A stretch of 64,000 nt of DNA from an uncultured Paracoccaceae bacterium (GCA_947500135.1 CANMQX010000004.1:124001-188000), one strand, 5' to 3'; positions 43,737-53,372 are shown, counted from the first letter of the stretch. The notes: generated by a model not told the origin, from the letters alone. Translations and numbers: made by a program.

Positions 43737-44240
43737 CTAAGATGTTTTCCGCTCGAACAGATGATCCGCAAGCCTTGCAATGTTCGGTATGATTTTGAAC
43801 TGGCCCTTGTTCAACACCCTTATTGCGCCGCGCCGCGCCTTGTGTCCTTCCTTGTTGGCCTTCGAGTGTTTACCCACTCTTTCACCGAGATCAGGTAAGG
43901 CAACTCCCGGGCCGCTACCAAACCATAAGTAATTTGCAAGCTCGAGTGTCGCCGGATCGAACTGAACCCAGATCACGCAACCAGAAGGCCGGTCCGCTAG
44001 CTTAACATTGACTTTCTGCCGCGCCGTCTTAGCCCCGACAAAACTGGATTTCAGCTGGACATGGCGTTCGACGCCATTGGCTTCGAGCACGATATCATAA
44101 CCACCGCGATCAGTATGGCTTCGCAAGATGTCCATTTCGATGCCACGCTTCCACATTTCGCGGCAAAGCTCGCCCAGGAATCCGTACTCGAGGTACTGTT
44201 CTCTCAGGCTTGATGCGTCATTGTGCAAGGTGTCAGGCAT
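43737..44240 (-). CDS. PD-(D/E)XK nuclease-like protein
   Basis: A 167-residue protein with GGYDIVLEANGVERHVQLKSS around residues 47-67. The arrangement Asp - strand - Gln-x-Lys matches the D...(D/E/Q)xK core of PD-(D/E)XK nucleases, as in DUF4365-like proteins. An N-terminal helix (EYGFLGELCREMWKRG) supplies a possible upstream Glu. It may cut DNA as an orphan restriction-type enzyme, but the glutamine variant could also be inactive. It is divergent from the XRE-type gene at 44353, the usual layout of a C-protein controlled restriction gene. No cognate methylase is directly beside it. Confidence 0.55.
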   Translation of the reverse strand: MPDTLHNDASSLREQYLEYGFLGELCREMWKRGIEMDILRSHTDRGGYDIVLEANGVERHVQLKSSFVGAKTARQKVNVKLADRPSGCVIWVQFDPATLELANYLWFGSGPGVALPDLGERVGKHSKANKEGHKARRGAIRVLNKGQFKIIPNIARLADHLFERKTS

Positions 44241-44352
44241 TGTTGCTCCGTCTTGATGCTTAGACAGTCATGCTTCGCGAAGGCCAGCAGTCAAGCAAAA
44301 AGAGACTCATAGTCTGTAGATACATTGAGTGCATCCATGCCTCAAGATTGGG

Positions 44353-44571
44353 ATGGATATTCGCAAGCTTGTTGGTCTCAATCTCAGGAAATGCCGCAAG
44401 GCAGCCGGCTTCTCACAAGAGGGGTTGGCGCTCGAATGCGGTCTACACCGGACATATGTCAGTGGCGTTGAACGTGGCATTCGGAACCCCACGGTCACCG
44501 TCCTCGAGAAACTTGCTGCACCGCTGAATATCCCCACCAGTCGCTTGCTCGATGTGCCAGACGATGTCTGA
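44353..44571 (+). CDS. Small XRE-type regulator (C-protein-like)
   Basis: A 72-residue single-domain helix-turn-helix protein: 'NLRKCRKAAGFSQEGLALECGLHRTYVSGVERGIRNPTV' is the Cro/C1-type fold with a 'R.yvS..ERG.RNPT' recognition helix, as in controller proteins of restriction-modification systems. Start at 44353 chosen to give a typical length. It overlaps the next gene by eight bases and is divergent from the nuclease-like gene, so it may time expression of neighbouring restriction genes; that is inference. Confidence 0.8.
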   Translation: MDIRKLVGLNLRKCRKAAGFSQEGLALECGLHRTYVSGVERGIRNPTVTVLEKLAAPLNIPTSRLLDVPDDV

Positions 44572-45046
44572 CCAGGAAGACGAAAAGAGCCCTTTTGGCT
44601 ATCTTAAGATGTCGGCTGCCGAAGAACTGACATTCCGATTGGACCAGGACAAGTTCCTGACAAGCAGAGTGATCGCCGACTTCCTCCGAAACACACCTCC
44701 GGATGATTGGCCAGAACGGCTATCAATGTACGTTGCCGACCTTCTGGACGGGTCCGGGAAAGCGCCTCGCGGTCGCCCACCAAACAAATTTCAGGCTATT
44801 GAGGATGCCCGCATTCAAATCTTTCGCCGGTCAGCCTTGAAAGTCTTGCAGGGCGAGATGGACGACATTCCATCCGAATTTGTGGAATTTGTCTTGCAAA
44901 TGAAAGACGATCTGGACCCATCATTGGCGCCCCATCAGATAGCGAATGCGATTACGTCGACTCTGATTTTTGGCCACGATGGACATGCAAAAAAAGTACA
45001 AGAGCGGTACAGTTCGGGAAAAACCAGAATTGTCTGGAATGATTAA
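44564..45046 (+). CDS. Hypothetical protein downstream of the XRE regulator
   Basis: A 160-residue soluble, mainly helical protein: 'DKFLTSRVIADFLRNTPPDDWPERLSMYVADLLDGSGKAPRGRPPNK'. No family recognised. Its ATG at 44564 overlaps the XRE gene, so the two are co-translated. It could be a small phage packaging or replication accessory, given the terminase further on, but the sequence itself does not show this. Confidence 0.5.
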   Translation: MSDQEDEKSPFGYLKMSAAEELTFRLDQDKFLTSRVIADFLRNTPPDDWPERLSMYVADLLDGSGKAPRGRPPNKFQAIEDARIQIFRRSALKVLQGEMDDIPSEFVEFVLQMKDDLDPSLAPHQIANAITSTLIFGHDGHAKKVQERYSSGKTRIVWND

Positions 45047-45096
45047 TCCGGCTTCTAAGCCGATGATGATTGGGCCTGTTTATAAGGAGCGGTCCA

Positions 45097-45309
45097 ATGA
45101 AAACAAAATCCGTGCGCCCGGAGCGCAATCCAATCCATATCAAACGCAGACATCAGATACAGTCTGACTGCTTCGGTAACGTAACTGTCTTTGTTCAGGA
45201 CCAAGTGACGTCCCCCACCGGACGAACGGTTTTGTACAGGTGGCAGTTCTCGTTCCGACCTGAACCCGGAGACGTCATCGCTCAGGTCGCGCGACGGTTG
45301 TCGCTATGA
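45097..45309 (+). CDS. Small hypothetical protein
   Basis: A 70-residue basic protein, chosen because AAGGAG sits nine bases before the ATG at 45097 and the stop overlaps the start of the methyltransferase gene. 'VFVQDQVTSPTGRTVLYRWQFSFRPEPGDVI' reads as a small beta sheet. Function unknown. Confidence 0.5.
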   Translation: MKTKSVRPERNPIHIKRRHQIQSDCFGNVTVFVQDQVTSPTGRTVLYRWQFSFRPEPGDVIAQVARRLSL

Positions 45310-46622
45310 GTGATTACATTTGCTCACAGCATATGCCGGTCGATGCACTTCGACCCTATGCCAACAATCCCCGTACACATTCAAAGAAGCAAGTGCGTCA
45401 GATTGCCGACAGCATTGAAGAGTTTGGCTGGACCAATCCGGTCCTGATTGACGCCGACAATGGCGTTATCGCTGGCCATGGACGGATAGCAGCGGCGAGG
45501 CTGCTCGGCATGTCTAACGTTCCGGTGATGCGCGTCGATCATCTGACAGACGTGCAAAAGCGCGCCTATATAATAGCGGACAACAAGCTTGCCGAGAATG
45601 CTGGCTGGGATGATGAGCTGCTTTCCATCGAATTGCAGGCGCTGTTGGATCTCGAAATCAACTTCGATGTTGAACTGACCGGCTTTGAGATGGGCGAGAT
45701 TGATGTCTTGCTCGCGGGGGACGAACCTGCAGAGCCTGAACAAGTGCCCGCGCCTGAAACTGATACACCGCCGGTCAGCCGAGCCGGCGACCTATGGTAT
45801 GTTGGCCCGCATCGTCTCTTTTGCGGGGATGCACTTGATCCTTTGTCGTGGCGCACGCTGTTGCAGGATGACAAAGCCCAGATGGTCTTCATTGATCCAC
45901 CTTATAATGTGCCGATTGCGGGTCATGTCTCTGGTCTGGGCAAAGCTAAGCACCGAGAATTTGCGATGGCGTCAGGCGAGATGACGCAGGATGGCTTCAC
46001 TGAGTTCCTGCACAGCGCCTTCCAGAACCTCGCCAATATCAGTGAAGATGGCGCGATCCACTTCATCTGCATGGACTGGCGCCATATGCGCGAAGTGCTG
46101 GATGCTGCAGACGGCATTTATACAGAGCTAAAGAACGTATGTGTCTGGGCCAAAACAAATGCAGGCATGGGGAGCTTCTATCGCTCGCAGCACGAACTGG
46201 TGTTTGTGTTCAAGAAGGGTGCTGCGAGCCACATCAACAATTTCAAGCTGGGTGAGGCTGGCCGACACCGATCGAACTTATGGACCTACGCCGGCGCCAA
46301 TACTTTCCGTGAAGGGCGTATGGAGGATCTTGATGCCCACCCAACTGTCAAACCAGTGAAGATGGTTGCAGATGCCATTCTGGATTGCTCCAAGCGCGGC
46401 GGGCTGATCGTTGATGCCTTTGCTGGATCAGGCACGACTTTACTGGCAGCTACTCAAACCGGGCGCGTTGGTGCCGGTATCGAAATCGACCCCCACTATG
46501 CGGACCTGATCATCCGCCGCCTTGAGGCCGAAACATGCGAAACCGCAGTTCATGCCGAAACTCTGGACAGCTTTGCTGAAACAGCGCGGCGTCGCGCGGG
46601 GGACGGTGTCGATGTCGGATGA
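45306..46622 (+). CDS. ParB-domain / DNA methyltransferase fusion
   Basis: A 438-residue protein. Residues ~5-110 are a ParB/Sulfiredoxin-like nuclease domain ('LRPYANNPRTHSKKQVRQIADSIEEFGWTNPVLID...VIAGHGR..AARLLG'). Residues ~165-420 form an amino-methyltransferase with catalytic DPPY in FIDPPYNVP and the SAM-binding AFAGSGTTLLAA near the C-terminus. That order is beta-class, for N4-cytosine or N6-adenine. Such fusions are typical of phages and integrated elements, where they protect DNA or act in partition. The stop overlaps the next gene, which leads to the terminase, so this is one phage-like operon. Confidence 0.9.
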   Translation: MSDYICSQHMPVDALRPYANNPRTHSKKQVRQIADSIEEFGWTNPVLIDADNGVIAGHGRIAAARLLGMSNVPVMRVDHLTDVQKRAYIIADNKLAENAGWDDELLSIELQALLDLEINFDVELTGFEMGEIDVLLAGDEPAEPEQVPAPETDTPPVSRAGDLWYVGPHRLFCGDALDPLSWRTLLQDDKAQMVFIDPPYNVPIAGHVSGLGKAKHREFAMASGEMTQDGFTEFLHSAFQNLANISEDGAIHFICMDWRHMREVLDAADGIYTELKNVCVWAKTNAGMGSFYRSQHELVFVFKKGAASHINNFKLGEAGRHRSNLWTYAGANTFREGRMEDLDAHPTVKPVKMVADAILDCSKRGGLIVDAFAGSGTTLLAATQTGRVGAGIEIDPHYADLIIRRLEAETCETAVHAETLDSFAETARRRAGDGVDVG

Positions 46623-46998
46623 TGATTATGAAGTTGGTTATGGCCGGCCGCCAAAGCATGGGCAGTTCAGGAAAGGCCAGTCGGGAAACCCAAAGGGACG
46701 CAAGAAGGGCGCCCGCGGGCTAAAGACGGACCTAAAGGCCGAACTAGGTGAACGTCTCGCGATCACTGAAAATGGGAAGACGAAGAAGCTGACAAAGCAG
46801 CAGGCGATGATCAAGCAGCTAACAGCAAAGGCATTGGGAGGTGACATGCGCGCCGTTCGCATATTGACCGACCTTGTACTGACGTTGTTGGGCCCGGATG
46901 ATGAACAGGTGGTAACCCGTAAATCGCTTTCGGCGGATGATGACGCCATTCTCAGAAATTTTCTAAACAGACAGCAAGGCGGATCAAACCATGCATGA
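46612..46998 (+). CDS. DUF5681 protein
   Basis: A 128-residue basic protein beginning 'MSDDDYEVGYGRPPKHGQFRKGQSGNPKGRKKG', the DUF5681 signature (Gly-rich 'FkkGqSGNPkGRPkG'). It is almost always found just upstream of phage terminase genes, probably as a DNA-binding small-terminase-like partner. Overlaps both neighbours. Confidence 0.85.
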   Translation: MSDDDYEVGYGRPPKHGQFRKGQSGNPKGRKKGARGLKTDLKAELGERLAITENGKTKKLTKQQAMIKQLTAKALGGDMRAVRILTDLVLTLLGPDDEQVVTRKSLSADDDAILRNFLNRQQGGSNHA

Positions 46999-48436
46999 TC
47001 ACCAGGCCGTCCTGGACGCCATCTTGCGAAGTGATTTTCCATCATTCGTTGCAAAGGCCTTCGCGGAGGTGTCTGGTGGCGATGTCTTCCAGCCAAACTG
47101 GCATCTTGAGGCTATCGGCTGGCAACTGGACCGTATCCGAGATGGCGCAAACACGCGGCTGGTTGTGACCATGCCGCCCCGGTATCTGAAATCGATCACA
47201 ATCTCTGTTGCCTGGGTCGCGTGGATGTTGGGACACAATCCACAGCTCAAGTTCGTTTGCGTCAGCTACTCATCGGATCTCGCGCGCAAGCATGCAAACG
47301 ATTGCCGCGCATTGATGCAGACGGGCTGGTATCGCCGTCTCTTTCCCAGGACACTACTTCAAAAGGGGAGATCGGCCGAAATGGACTTCAGTACGACAGC
47401 TGGTGGTGGACGTCTGTCGACCTCGGTCGGCGGCACACTGACCGGTCGCGGCGGTGACATCATCATAATTGATGACCCGATCAAACCGGATGAAGCCTTG
47501 TCTGAAACAACCCGCAAGGCTGTTCTGTCCTGGTTCAGCAATACATTGTCATCGCGACTGAACGACAAGAAACGAGGTGCCATCGTTCTTGTTATGCAGC
47601 GTCTGCATGAAGAAGATCTGGCCGGGCATCTGCTTGAAGCTGGTGGCTGGCACCATTTGTCGCTGCCGGCGATCGCAGGAACGGATCTGGAAATCCCTGT
47701 AGGTCAGAACCAACTGCATCAGTTTGCGGAAGGATCAGCACTGCATCCCGAACGCGAAAGCGTTGCACAGCTGGAAATCCTGCGCCGCAGCATGGGCTCG
47801 GCAAACTTCTCGGCTCAATATCAGCAAAGCCCGGTACCCTTGGAAGGCTTGCACATCAAACGTGACTGGCTGCGATACTGTGAGGCACCACCAGTGCAAG
47901 TCCCCGGCGACAGAATTGTGCAAAGCTGGGATACCGCAAGTAAAGACGGCGTCTTCAGCGACTATTCAGTCTGCGTCACGGCCCTGATCCGCAAGCGTGA
48001 GGTCTACGTCCTTGATGTCTACCGAGCTAAACTGCAGTTTCCGGACCTGAAGCGCAGGGTTGTTGAGCTGGCGGTTAAATGGAACGCTAGGGTATTGTTG
48101 ATTGAAGACGCGGCAAGCGGCCAGCAACTGATCCAGGTATTGCGGAGCGAAGCCCCAACATCAGTACCGCGACCCATCGCCCGAAAGCCGGTTGGTGACA
48201 AAGTGACGCGGTTTGCGGCGCAGTCCCATCGGATAGAGGCGGGAGAACTCATCTTATGCAAGCCAGGCCCGTGGATAGGAGAATTTGAACGCGAGTTGCT
48301 GGGGTTTCCAAATCTTAAGCACGATGACCAGGTCGATGCGCTGACGCAGTTGCTGGCATGGCATTCCTTCAGCCAGCAACAGACCGTTGTACCGATTGGA
48401 GACTCACCGCTAAGGCCGCAGCTGATTGAACCGTGA
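46991..48436 (+). CDS. Phage terminase large subunit
   Basis: A 481-residue terminase. The ATPase half contains TMPPRYLKSITISVAWVAW (a Walker-A-like loop in the variant form seen in this family), FVCVSYSSDLARKHANDCR, and a Walker B-like DIIIIDDP. The nuclease half has QSWDTASKDG, LLIEDAASGQQL and DDQVDAL, the three acidic clusters of the RNase-H-fold packaging nuclease. It would pump and cut phage DNA. No portal, capsid or tail genes follow, so this is a lone packaging cassette or phage remnant. Confidence 0.9.
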   Translation: MHDHQAVLDAILRSDFPSFVAKAFAEVSGGDVFQPNWHLEAIGWQLDRIRDGANTRLVVTMPPRYLKSITISVAWVAWMLGHNPQLKFVCVSYSSDLARKHANDCRALMQTGWYRRLFPRTLLQKGRSAEMDFSTTAGGGRLSTSVGGTLTGRGGDIIIIDDPIKPDEALSETTRKAVLSWFSNTLSSRLNDKKRGAIVLVMQRLHEEDLAGHLLEAGGWHHLSLPAIAGTDLEIPVGQNQLHQFAEGSALHPERESVAQLEILRRSMGSANFSAQYQQSPVPLEGLHIKRDWLRYCEAPPVQVPGDRIVQSWDTASKDGVFSDYSVCVTALIRKREVYVLDVYRAKLQFPDLKRRVVELAVKWNARVLLIEDAASGQQLIQVLRSEAPTSVPRPIARKPVGDKVTRFAAQSHRIEAGELILCKPGPWIGEFERELLGFPNLKHDDQVDALTQLLAWHSFSQQQTVVPIGDSPLRPQLIEP

Positions 48437-48626
48437 TGGTGATGTTGTGGCCGGGATCATGGAGCTGGCTTGTGTTAGGGGCACGCGGCACTTGTTCGGA
48501 GCCACAGTCAAATTCGAAGCCAAAAACAACTGGTGTTTCCACAATGTTCTTGCCTCAAGGGAATCCTAACGGCATAACGATAAAAAAATTCCCAGGATGA
48601 GTTGAGCTGGGAAATGGAGGCGTAAA

Positions 48627-49859
48627 ATGACAGAGTTCGACATGCTGTTGCAAAAGACAGGCCATTCAGTCTCGGAAGCAGCAAACTTACTTGGTTATTC
48701 TGAGAGCCACATCTACCGGTGGAAACGCGGAGAGGAAAGCCCGCGTGAAGGCATCATGCACCTGTTGCGCTTGGAAGCTGAGGCGCGGCAATCCGACAGC
48801 TCAGGTGCGGCGTTCTCCTTTATTGATCTCTTTGCCGGGATCGGCGGCCTCAGGAAAGCCATGGAAGGAGCCGGAGGGCGGTGCGTGTTTACGTCAGAAT
48901 GGGACCGCTTCGCGCAACAGACCTATGATGCCAACTTCCCGGATAATCGACCTATTGCAGGGGATATCACTGAGATAGACGCAGAGGAAATCCCGGAGCA
49001 TGACGTGCTGGTTGCGGGCTTCCCCTGTCAGCCATTTTCAATCGCAGGTGTGTCAAAAAAGAACGCACTGGGTCGCGCTCATGGCTTTGACGATGAAACT
49101 CAGGGCACGTTGTTCTTTGATGTACTGCGCATTCTTAAGCACCACCGCCCGGCGGCGTTCATGCTTGAAAATGTTAAGAACCTGCGAAGCCACGACAAAG
49201 GCAGAACATTCAAAGTCATCATGCGTAAACTCAGAGATGAACTGGGTTACTTTGTGCCAGAGCCGCGGGTGATTGATGCAGCACACTTTGTCCCTCAGCA
49301 TCGCCAGCGTGTCGTGATTGTAGGCTTCCGGCAGGAAGTGCCTTTTGATTTTGATGATGTCCAGCTGCCAAAGCGCGGGGCGTTGCGCATGCGTGATATT
49401 CTTCATTCCGAAAATGGCGTCGAAGATATTGAGAGCCACTACACGGTTGGCGACAATTCAGTGGTTAGCGACAAATATACGCTGTCCGACAAGCTGTGGA
49501 ATTATTTGCAGGGCTATGCCGCAAAACACAAAGCCAAAGGCAACGGGTTTGGATTTGGTCTGGTGGATGGCGATAGTATCGCAAGGACCTTGTCAGCCCG
49601 TTATTACAAAGACGGATCAGAAATCCTTGTAGACCGGGGCGAGGGGAACAACCCACGCCGCTTAACGCCGCGCGAATGCGCCCGCCTCATGGGATACCCT
49701 GATGAGTTTCGTATCCCGGTCTCGGATACGCAGGCCTATAAACAGTTCGGCAATTCTGTTGCAGTGCCGGTGTTTGCAGAGGTCGCGCGCGTGATGGCGC
49801 CACATATTGAGAGCATAAAGGAACAACAGTTGGCTGAGCCGGTTTCGGACGTTGGCTGA
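48627..49859 (+). CDS. C5-cytosine DNA methyltransferase with N-terminal HTH
   Basis: A 410-residue enzyme. Residues 1-55 are a helix-turn-helix domain ('[28 protein letters not shown]'), which could let it repress its own promoter. From residue 65 it is a typical m5C methylase: [16 protein letters not shown] (SAM-binding motif I), [11 protein letters not shown] (catalytic Cys, motif IV), FMLENVKNL (motif VI, ENV), then a variable recognition region. Near the end come [13 protein letters not shown] and [11 protein letters not shown] (motifs IX and X). With Vsr and an MvaI/BcnI-type endonuclease next door, the target is probably a CCNGG-class site. The AUG at 48627 follows GGAGG. Its stop overlaps the vsr start. 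Confidence 0.93.
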   Translation: MTEFDMLLQKTGHSVSEAANLLGYSESHIYRWKRGEESPREGIMHLLRLEAEARQSDSSGAAFSFIDLFAGIGGLRKAMEGAGGRCVFTSEWDRFAQQTYDANFPDNRPIAGDITEIDAEEIPEHDVLVAGFPCQPFSIAGVSKKNALGRAHGFDDETQGTLFFDVLRILKHHRPAAFMLENVKNLRSHDKGRTFKVIMRKLRDELGYFVPEPRVIDAAHFVPQHRQRVVIVGFRQEVPFDFDDVQLPKRGALRMRDILHSENGVEDIESHYTVGDNSVVSDKYTLSDKLWNYLQGYAAKHKAKGNGFGFGLVDGDSIARTLSARYYKDGSEILVDRGEGNNPRRLTPRECARLMGYPDEFRIPVSDTQAYKQFGNSVAVPVFAEVARVMAPHIESIKEQQLAEPVSDVG

Positions 49860-50331
49860 CGTCCATGATCCCCTTACCAGAAGTCGCAATATGGCAGCAA
49901 TCCGGGGCGCTGACACCAAGCCCGAGTTTGTCATACGGCACGGACTGCACGCGCGCGGTATCAGGTATCGCCTGCACGATCGCAAATTGCCGGGACGGCC
50001 AGATATGGTCTTCCCAAAGTACAAGGCTGTGATTTTCGTCAATGGCTGTTTCTGGCACGGCCATGGCTGTGCGCACTTCAAATGGCCGATGACGCGAGAA
50101 GAGTTCTGGCGCGCCAAGATTGAAGGCAACGTCAAACGGGACAAAAGAAACATCGCGCAACTGAACGCCGTGGGATGGCGCGTTGGTATCGTTTGGGAAT
50201 GCGCCCTGAAAGGGAAGTTCAGGCTGCCGCATGCGGATGTTTTCGCGCATCTGTCCGAATGGCTTTTCAGCGACCTGCCGCTTTGTTCAATCGAAGGTGG
50301 TGATCACGAGACAACGGTTACTCGTGCATAA
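49852..50331 (+). CDS. vsr: Very-short-patch repair endonuclease
   Basis: A 159-residue Vsr protein: '[38 protein letters not shown]', [20 protein letters not shown] (catalytic Asp) and CFWHGHGC (zinc- and catalysis-related His/Cys). It nicks beside T:G mismatches that arise when 5-methylcytosine deaminates, and so always accompanies m5C methylases. TTG start at 49852, translationally coupled to the methylase gene. It converges with the endonuclease gene, overlapping by 28 bases. Confidence 0.94.
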   Translation: MADVHDPLTRSRNMAAIRGADTKPEFVIRHGLHARGIRYRLHDRKLPGRPDMVFPKYKAVIFVNGCFWHGHGCAHFKWPMTREEFWRAKIEGNVKRDKRNIAQLNAVGWRVGIVWECALKGKFRLPHADVFAHLSEWLFSDLPLCSIEGGDHETTVTRA

Positions 50332-51650
50332 AGCTGTCTTAGTGCGGGTTCTAGTTTGGTCGTTGCGATCCGCCATTGCGGTCGAACCTTTGCGCTGCCA
50401 TCGGCATAGATCGTATGCGCCGGATCATAATATACCAGACCAGAAGCGATGGCCCGCAGCAGACGCCAGACATCGGTGCCCTCACACATAAACCAGTGGG
50501 GACCAAATCTGTAGAGATCATCCGCGTTACTGGTCACATGTCCGAGTTCAGCCGGTACATAGGCCGCCAACGCATGTTTGGTGTTCCAGGCATTGGCCAG
50601 TTTTTCCAAAGACCAGCCGCCAATCAACAGACCTGTTCCGGGATCGGTGATCCCGACAAAGATTTCATCTGGTTGCTCACTGAATTTACCACTTGCCAGA
50701 TCGAATCCCATAACCTCCAGCAGGTATCCTGTAGATGTGCAGAGCTTGCCTACGCGATGCACACCTGTAAACCGACGCGATCCATCGTCCTTTTTTCCCG
50801 CCCAGCCGTAGGCCAACATGAATTCTCGAAACGGCAAATCTCCCTCCGCACCCAGATCCGCTGTGGGTGTCATCAGGCTGATCTTACTTCCCCGGAAAGA
50901 CTTGATTTCGTGACCGTAAGCATCTGGTTCTTTGAGTGCGTTGGTTTCCACACCAAGTAGTGCCTCAAGTGTATAACCAGCACCCTGGTTGCCTTTGAAC
51001 GGGATGAACGTACCCCCCTTGTTCCTGACTGATGGATGCCAACCCGCAGCCACGATGCGGCGGAGTTCATCGGTCAATTCCTCCTGCGGGGTGATGGACG
51101 TGTTGCCAGTAACATTCAGGATCCCAAGCACGCCGGATATCCCAGATGGCGAGAGCGCCGGAATTCTCGCAACAAGCGGGTCGTTCCGTTCTGTCAGGAG
51201 TAAGCCAAAGACTTCACCTTGGCGATTTGCGCCAATCCCGAGAACGCGCTTTCCGAACGCGGCTTGCTCCGTTCTTCTGATTGCCTGCGGCGCCCAATTG
51301 GCGCCCTTGATAAAGCCGGACAGGCGGGCTTCCGGATACTGAAAGTACTCGATCAGCTTTGTATTTGGAGCGTGATGACGATCACCATGTTCATCAAGCC
51401 AGAAGAAATTGAGGTGTGCCTCAGTGATCGGCCTGCCTGCAGCGGAGTTTCTTTTCTTCGTGCTGCTACTTGGCTCGCGGAGTTTGATTTCACGTGCCGG
51501 GAAAGCGTTAACCAATCCCTCCAGTTGGCTGGCAAGGACAACCTGGTTCTTGTCGTTGTCCTGTTTGGGGGCCAGAACTTTGACGTAGATCTTGCTGACG
51601 CCGACCTCTCCGAACAATGCACGGAATTGATCAATGGAAGAGATGCCCAT
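50304..51650 (-). CDS. MvaI/BcnI-family restriction endonuclease
   Basis: A 448-residue protein. The C-terminal half shows 'GNQGAGYTLEALLGVETNALKEPDAYGHEIKSF', the Glu...Asp-x(n)-Glu-x-Lys core of MvaI/BcnI enzymes, which cut CCWGG or CCSGG as monomers. The N-terminal ~200 residues form an additional domain not seen in the short family members and may contact DNA. It sits tail-to-tail with the methylase-vsr pair, completing a type II restriction-modification system. Exact specificity cannot be read from the sequence. Confidence 0.82.
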   Translation of the reverse strand: MGISSIDQFRALFGEVGVSKIYVKVLAPKQDNDKNQVVLASQLEGLVNAFPAREIKLREPSSSTKKRNSAAGRPITEAHLNFFWLDEHGDRHHAPNTKLIEYFQYPEARLSGFIKGANWAPQAIRRTEQAAFGKRVLGIGANRQGEVFGLLLTERNDPLVARIPALSPSGISGVLGILNVTGNTSITPQEELTDELRRIVAAGWHPSVRNKGGTFIPFKGNQGAGYTLEALLGVETNALKEPDAYGHEIKSFRGSKISLMTPTADLGAEGDLPFREFMLAYGWAGKKDDGSRRFTGVHRVGKLCTSTGYLLEVMGFDLASGKFSEQPDEIFVGITDPGTGLLIGGWSLEKLANAWNTKHALAAYVPAELGHVTSNADDLYRFGPHWFMCEGTDVWRLLRAIASGLVYYDPAHTIYADGSAKVRPQWRIATTKLEPALRQLYARVTVVS

Positions 51651-51934
51651 GTGCGGACACTAGCGCGTTGGTTGAGTTGCGCACAATGGGTCATCATGGC
51701 TGCCAGATTTAAGGCAGATCGCTAAGGTGTATTGCAGAAGCTTTGCCGAAAGCACCCGTTGGGTGAGAATGAAACCAATGGCAGTAACTAGTCGCGTTCG
51801 ACGTAAAGCTGAGTTCGGGAGAGCGATCTCGAAGCCTCCGCTCGCACCATGGGCAAATGGCGCAGCTGGCATTTTCGGGTCGAAGATTGGCTCCGCGACC
51901 TATGGTCCGCCGCGAAGCCCGATGCTCACCTGCT

Positions 51935-53089
51935 TTAATCGCCGCCATTACCGCGGAGAACAACGCCATGCTTTTCGTAGGTGTCGAGCAACATCTGCAC
52001 ATACTCGCTTGTACTCGTGGTGACGTGCCCCAATCCTGGCCAGGTGAAGGGAAACGTCATGCTAGTCACTTCTAACTCCATGCCGACGCTAAGTTTGTCT
52101 GCAACAGCCATCGCGGCTTTAGGGTCCTTTTCTTCGGGCCAAAGGTCGATGTCGAACTTGATCCAGGCGCCGAACTCATCATCGACACTTATCTCCGCGA
52201 GCAAGGCACCTAGGCGCTCCCCTGGCGTGTTCGCATCTTCAAGTAGGGCGACGCGAAGTAGCAAAGACATGCTCTGCTCATCGAGCGGTAGAGTAGGCCG
52301 AGAGTCCACCACTTCGACTTTGGGCTCTGGCCGCTTCCTATCCCTAGCATATTCAATAGTGGTTGGCTTCTTATCGCTGCCTTCCAGCCACCATGGAGAG
52401 GTAAAGATGTTCAAAGGCGACGCATTACATCTCGGACAGTGCCACAAGTTCTCGGCGATCTGAGCTCCGGTCATTTTGCCGTCGCAATGAAGGCAAAACC
52501 ACTCTGCGGCGCCATCGCCATGAATAGGATGCACGACTTCGCCTTTGGAGTTGGGCTTAGTGGAACGGCGCGGCCAATCTGAAGCGATCCCAGCACGGGC
52601 CTTCGCGGCCTGTGTTTCGGCAACATTAAGTGCCTTGTCTAAAAAATCACGATCATAGGCTGGGCTGGTCTTTTTGTGCGTTGCTTCAATCTCGACTATC
52701 GGCTGTGAGAAATCTGCCTCTCCGATGATGATGCGCCACCCTTCGCCTTCCATACGGATATCGCCGGAGAATTCAAAAACCTGATACGTGTGGCCGTCGA
52801 TCTCACCGATCTTGATCGGCTCCTCAACTGGACGCGACATGCTCTGTTCAATGAATTGCGGCCTCCCTTCAAGAGAAGGAAAATATTCGAGAACAAAAGC
52901 GTCTACCTTTGCGAGGTCTTCCACGGTTGGAATCCAGCCTTGGCCGACCTTGACAGTGAGTGCCTTCCAATGCGGAAAGCTTAGCTCGGCAGCGATCGCA
53001 TCTAGAGCATCGCGGTGAGTTGAACGCGTAGCATGTGCAAAGCGCTTCGCCAGCAGTTTCAATTGGTCGATTTCATTCTTGTTAGTCAT
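51935..53089 (-). CDS. Zinc-ribbon protein of unknown function
   Basis: A 384-residue soluble protein. The N-terminal helix segment 'LAKRFAHATRSTHRDALDAIAAELSFPHWKAL' is seen in several uncharacterised alphaproteobacterial proteins. A zinc ribbon of two CxxC pairs (CLHC...CPRC, residues ~199-221) lies in the middle, and an alpha-beta region follows. No enzyme motif. Stand-alone accessory gene. Confidence 0.6.
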   Translation of the reverse strand: MTNKNEIDQLKLLAKRFAHATRSTHRDALDAIAAELSFPHWKALTVKVGQGWIPTVEDLAKVDAFVLEYFPSLEGRPQFIEQSMSRPVEEPIKIGEIDGHTYQVFEFSGDIRMEGEGWRIIIGEADFSQPIVEIEATHKKTSPAYDRDFLDKALNVAETQAAKARAGIASDWPRRSTKPNSKGEVVHPIHGDGAAEWFCLHCDGKMTGAQIAENLWHCPRCNASPLNIFTSPWWLEGSDKKPTTIEYARDRKRPEPKVEVVDSRPTLPLDEQSMSLLLRVALLEDANTPGERLGALLAEISVDDEFGAWIKFDIDLWPEEKDPKAAMAVADKLSVGMELEVTSMTFPFTWPGLGHVTTSTSEYVQMLLDTYEKHGVVLRGNGGD

Positions 53090-53291
53090 GGTTCAGTTCC
53101 CAAAATAGGGATCCGACTAGGTGCCCGCTACTAACCAGATCCTGCAATTGGTCTGGGTGCTCATCCAATAAGAAAGTGCTGCGTAGCTTTGCGTGGCGGG
53201 CACACCGGCATGCACTGAAGGCCAAAATCAAGATGCCGTAGTTTAGACCAGTCGTCAACCGGCCCAAAGGCGACATCGATTGGGTTGGTTA

Positions 53292-53326
53292 GCGCTGCAG
53301 TGCAGCTTTCCAAAAGCGGACATTGA
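53292..53326 (+). repeat. Interspersed repeat, copy 1
   Basis: It reads GCGCTGCAGTGCAGC, then TTTCCAAAAGCGGACATTGA. A related copy lies at 56195-56230 (GCGCTGTAGTGCAGG, then TTGTCCAAAGCGGACATCGG). It contains the palindrome GCTGCA-G-TGCAGC. Such non-coding elements are frequent between genes in Roseobacter-group genomes. Both copies lie in the accessory region. Confidence 0.65.
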
Positions 53327-53344
53327 TTTCTCAGAAACAACGAA

Positions 53345-53372
53345 GAGAGCCCCGCATTAAAACGGGGCTCTC
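53345..53372. terminator. Strong bidirectional hairpin terminator
   Basis: GAGAGCCCCG and CGGGGCTCTC form a perfect 10-bp stem around the 8-base loop CATTAAAA, flanked by T-rich sequence on the plus side and by AAC/GTT-rich sequence on the other. It lies 20 bases downstream of the ABM-protein stop (minus strand). Confidence 0.85.

Noticed and set aside
46991-48436. Interpreting the terminase as evidence for a complete prophage
   Set aside because: No portal, protease, capsid, tail or lysis genes are present in the window.
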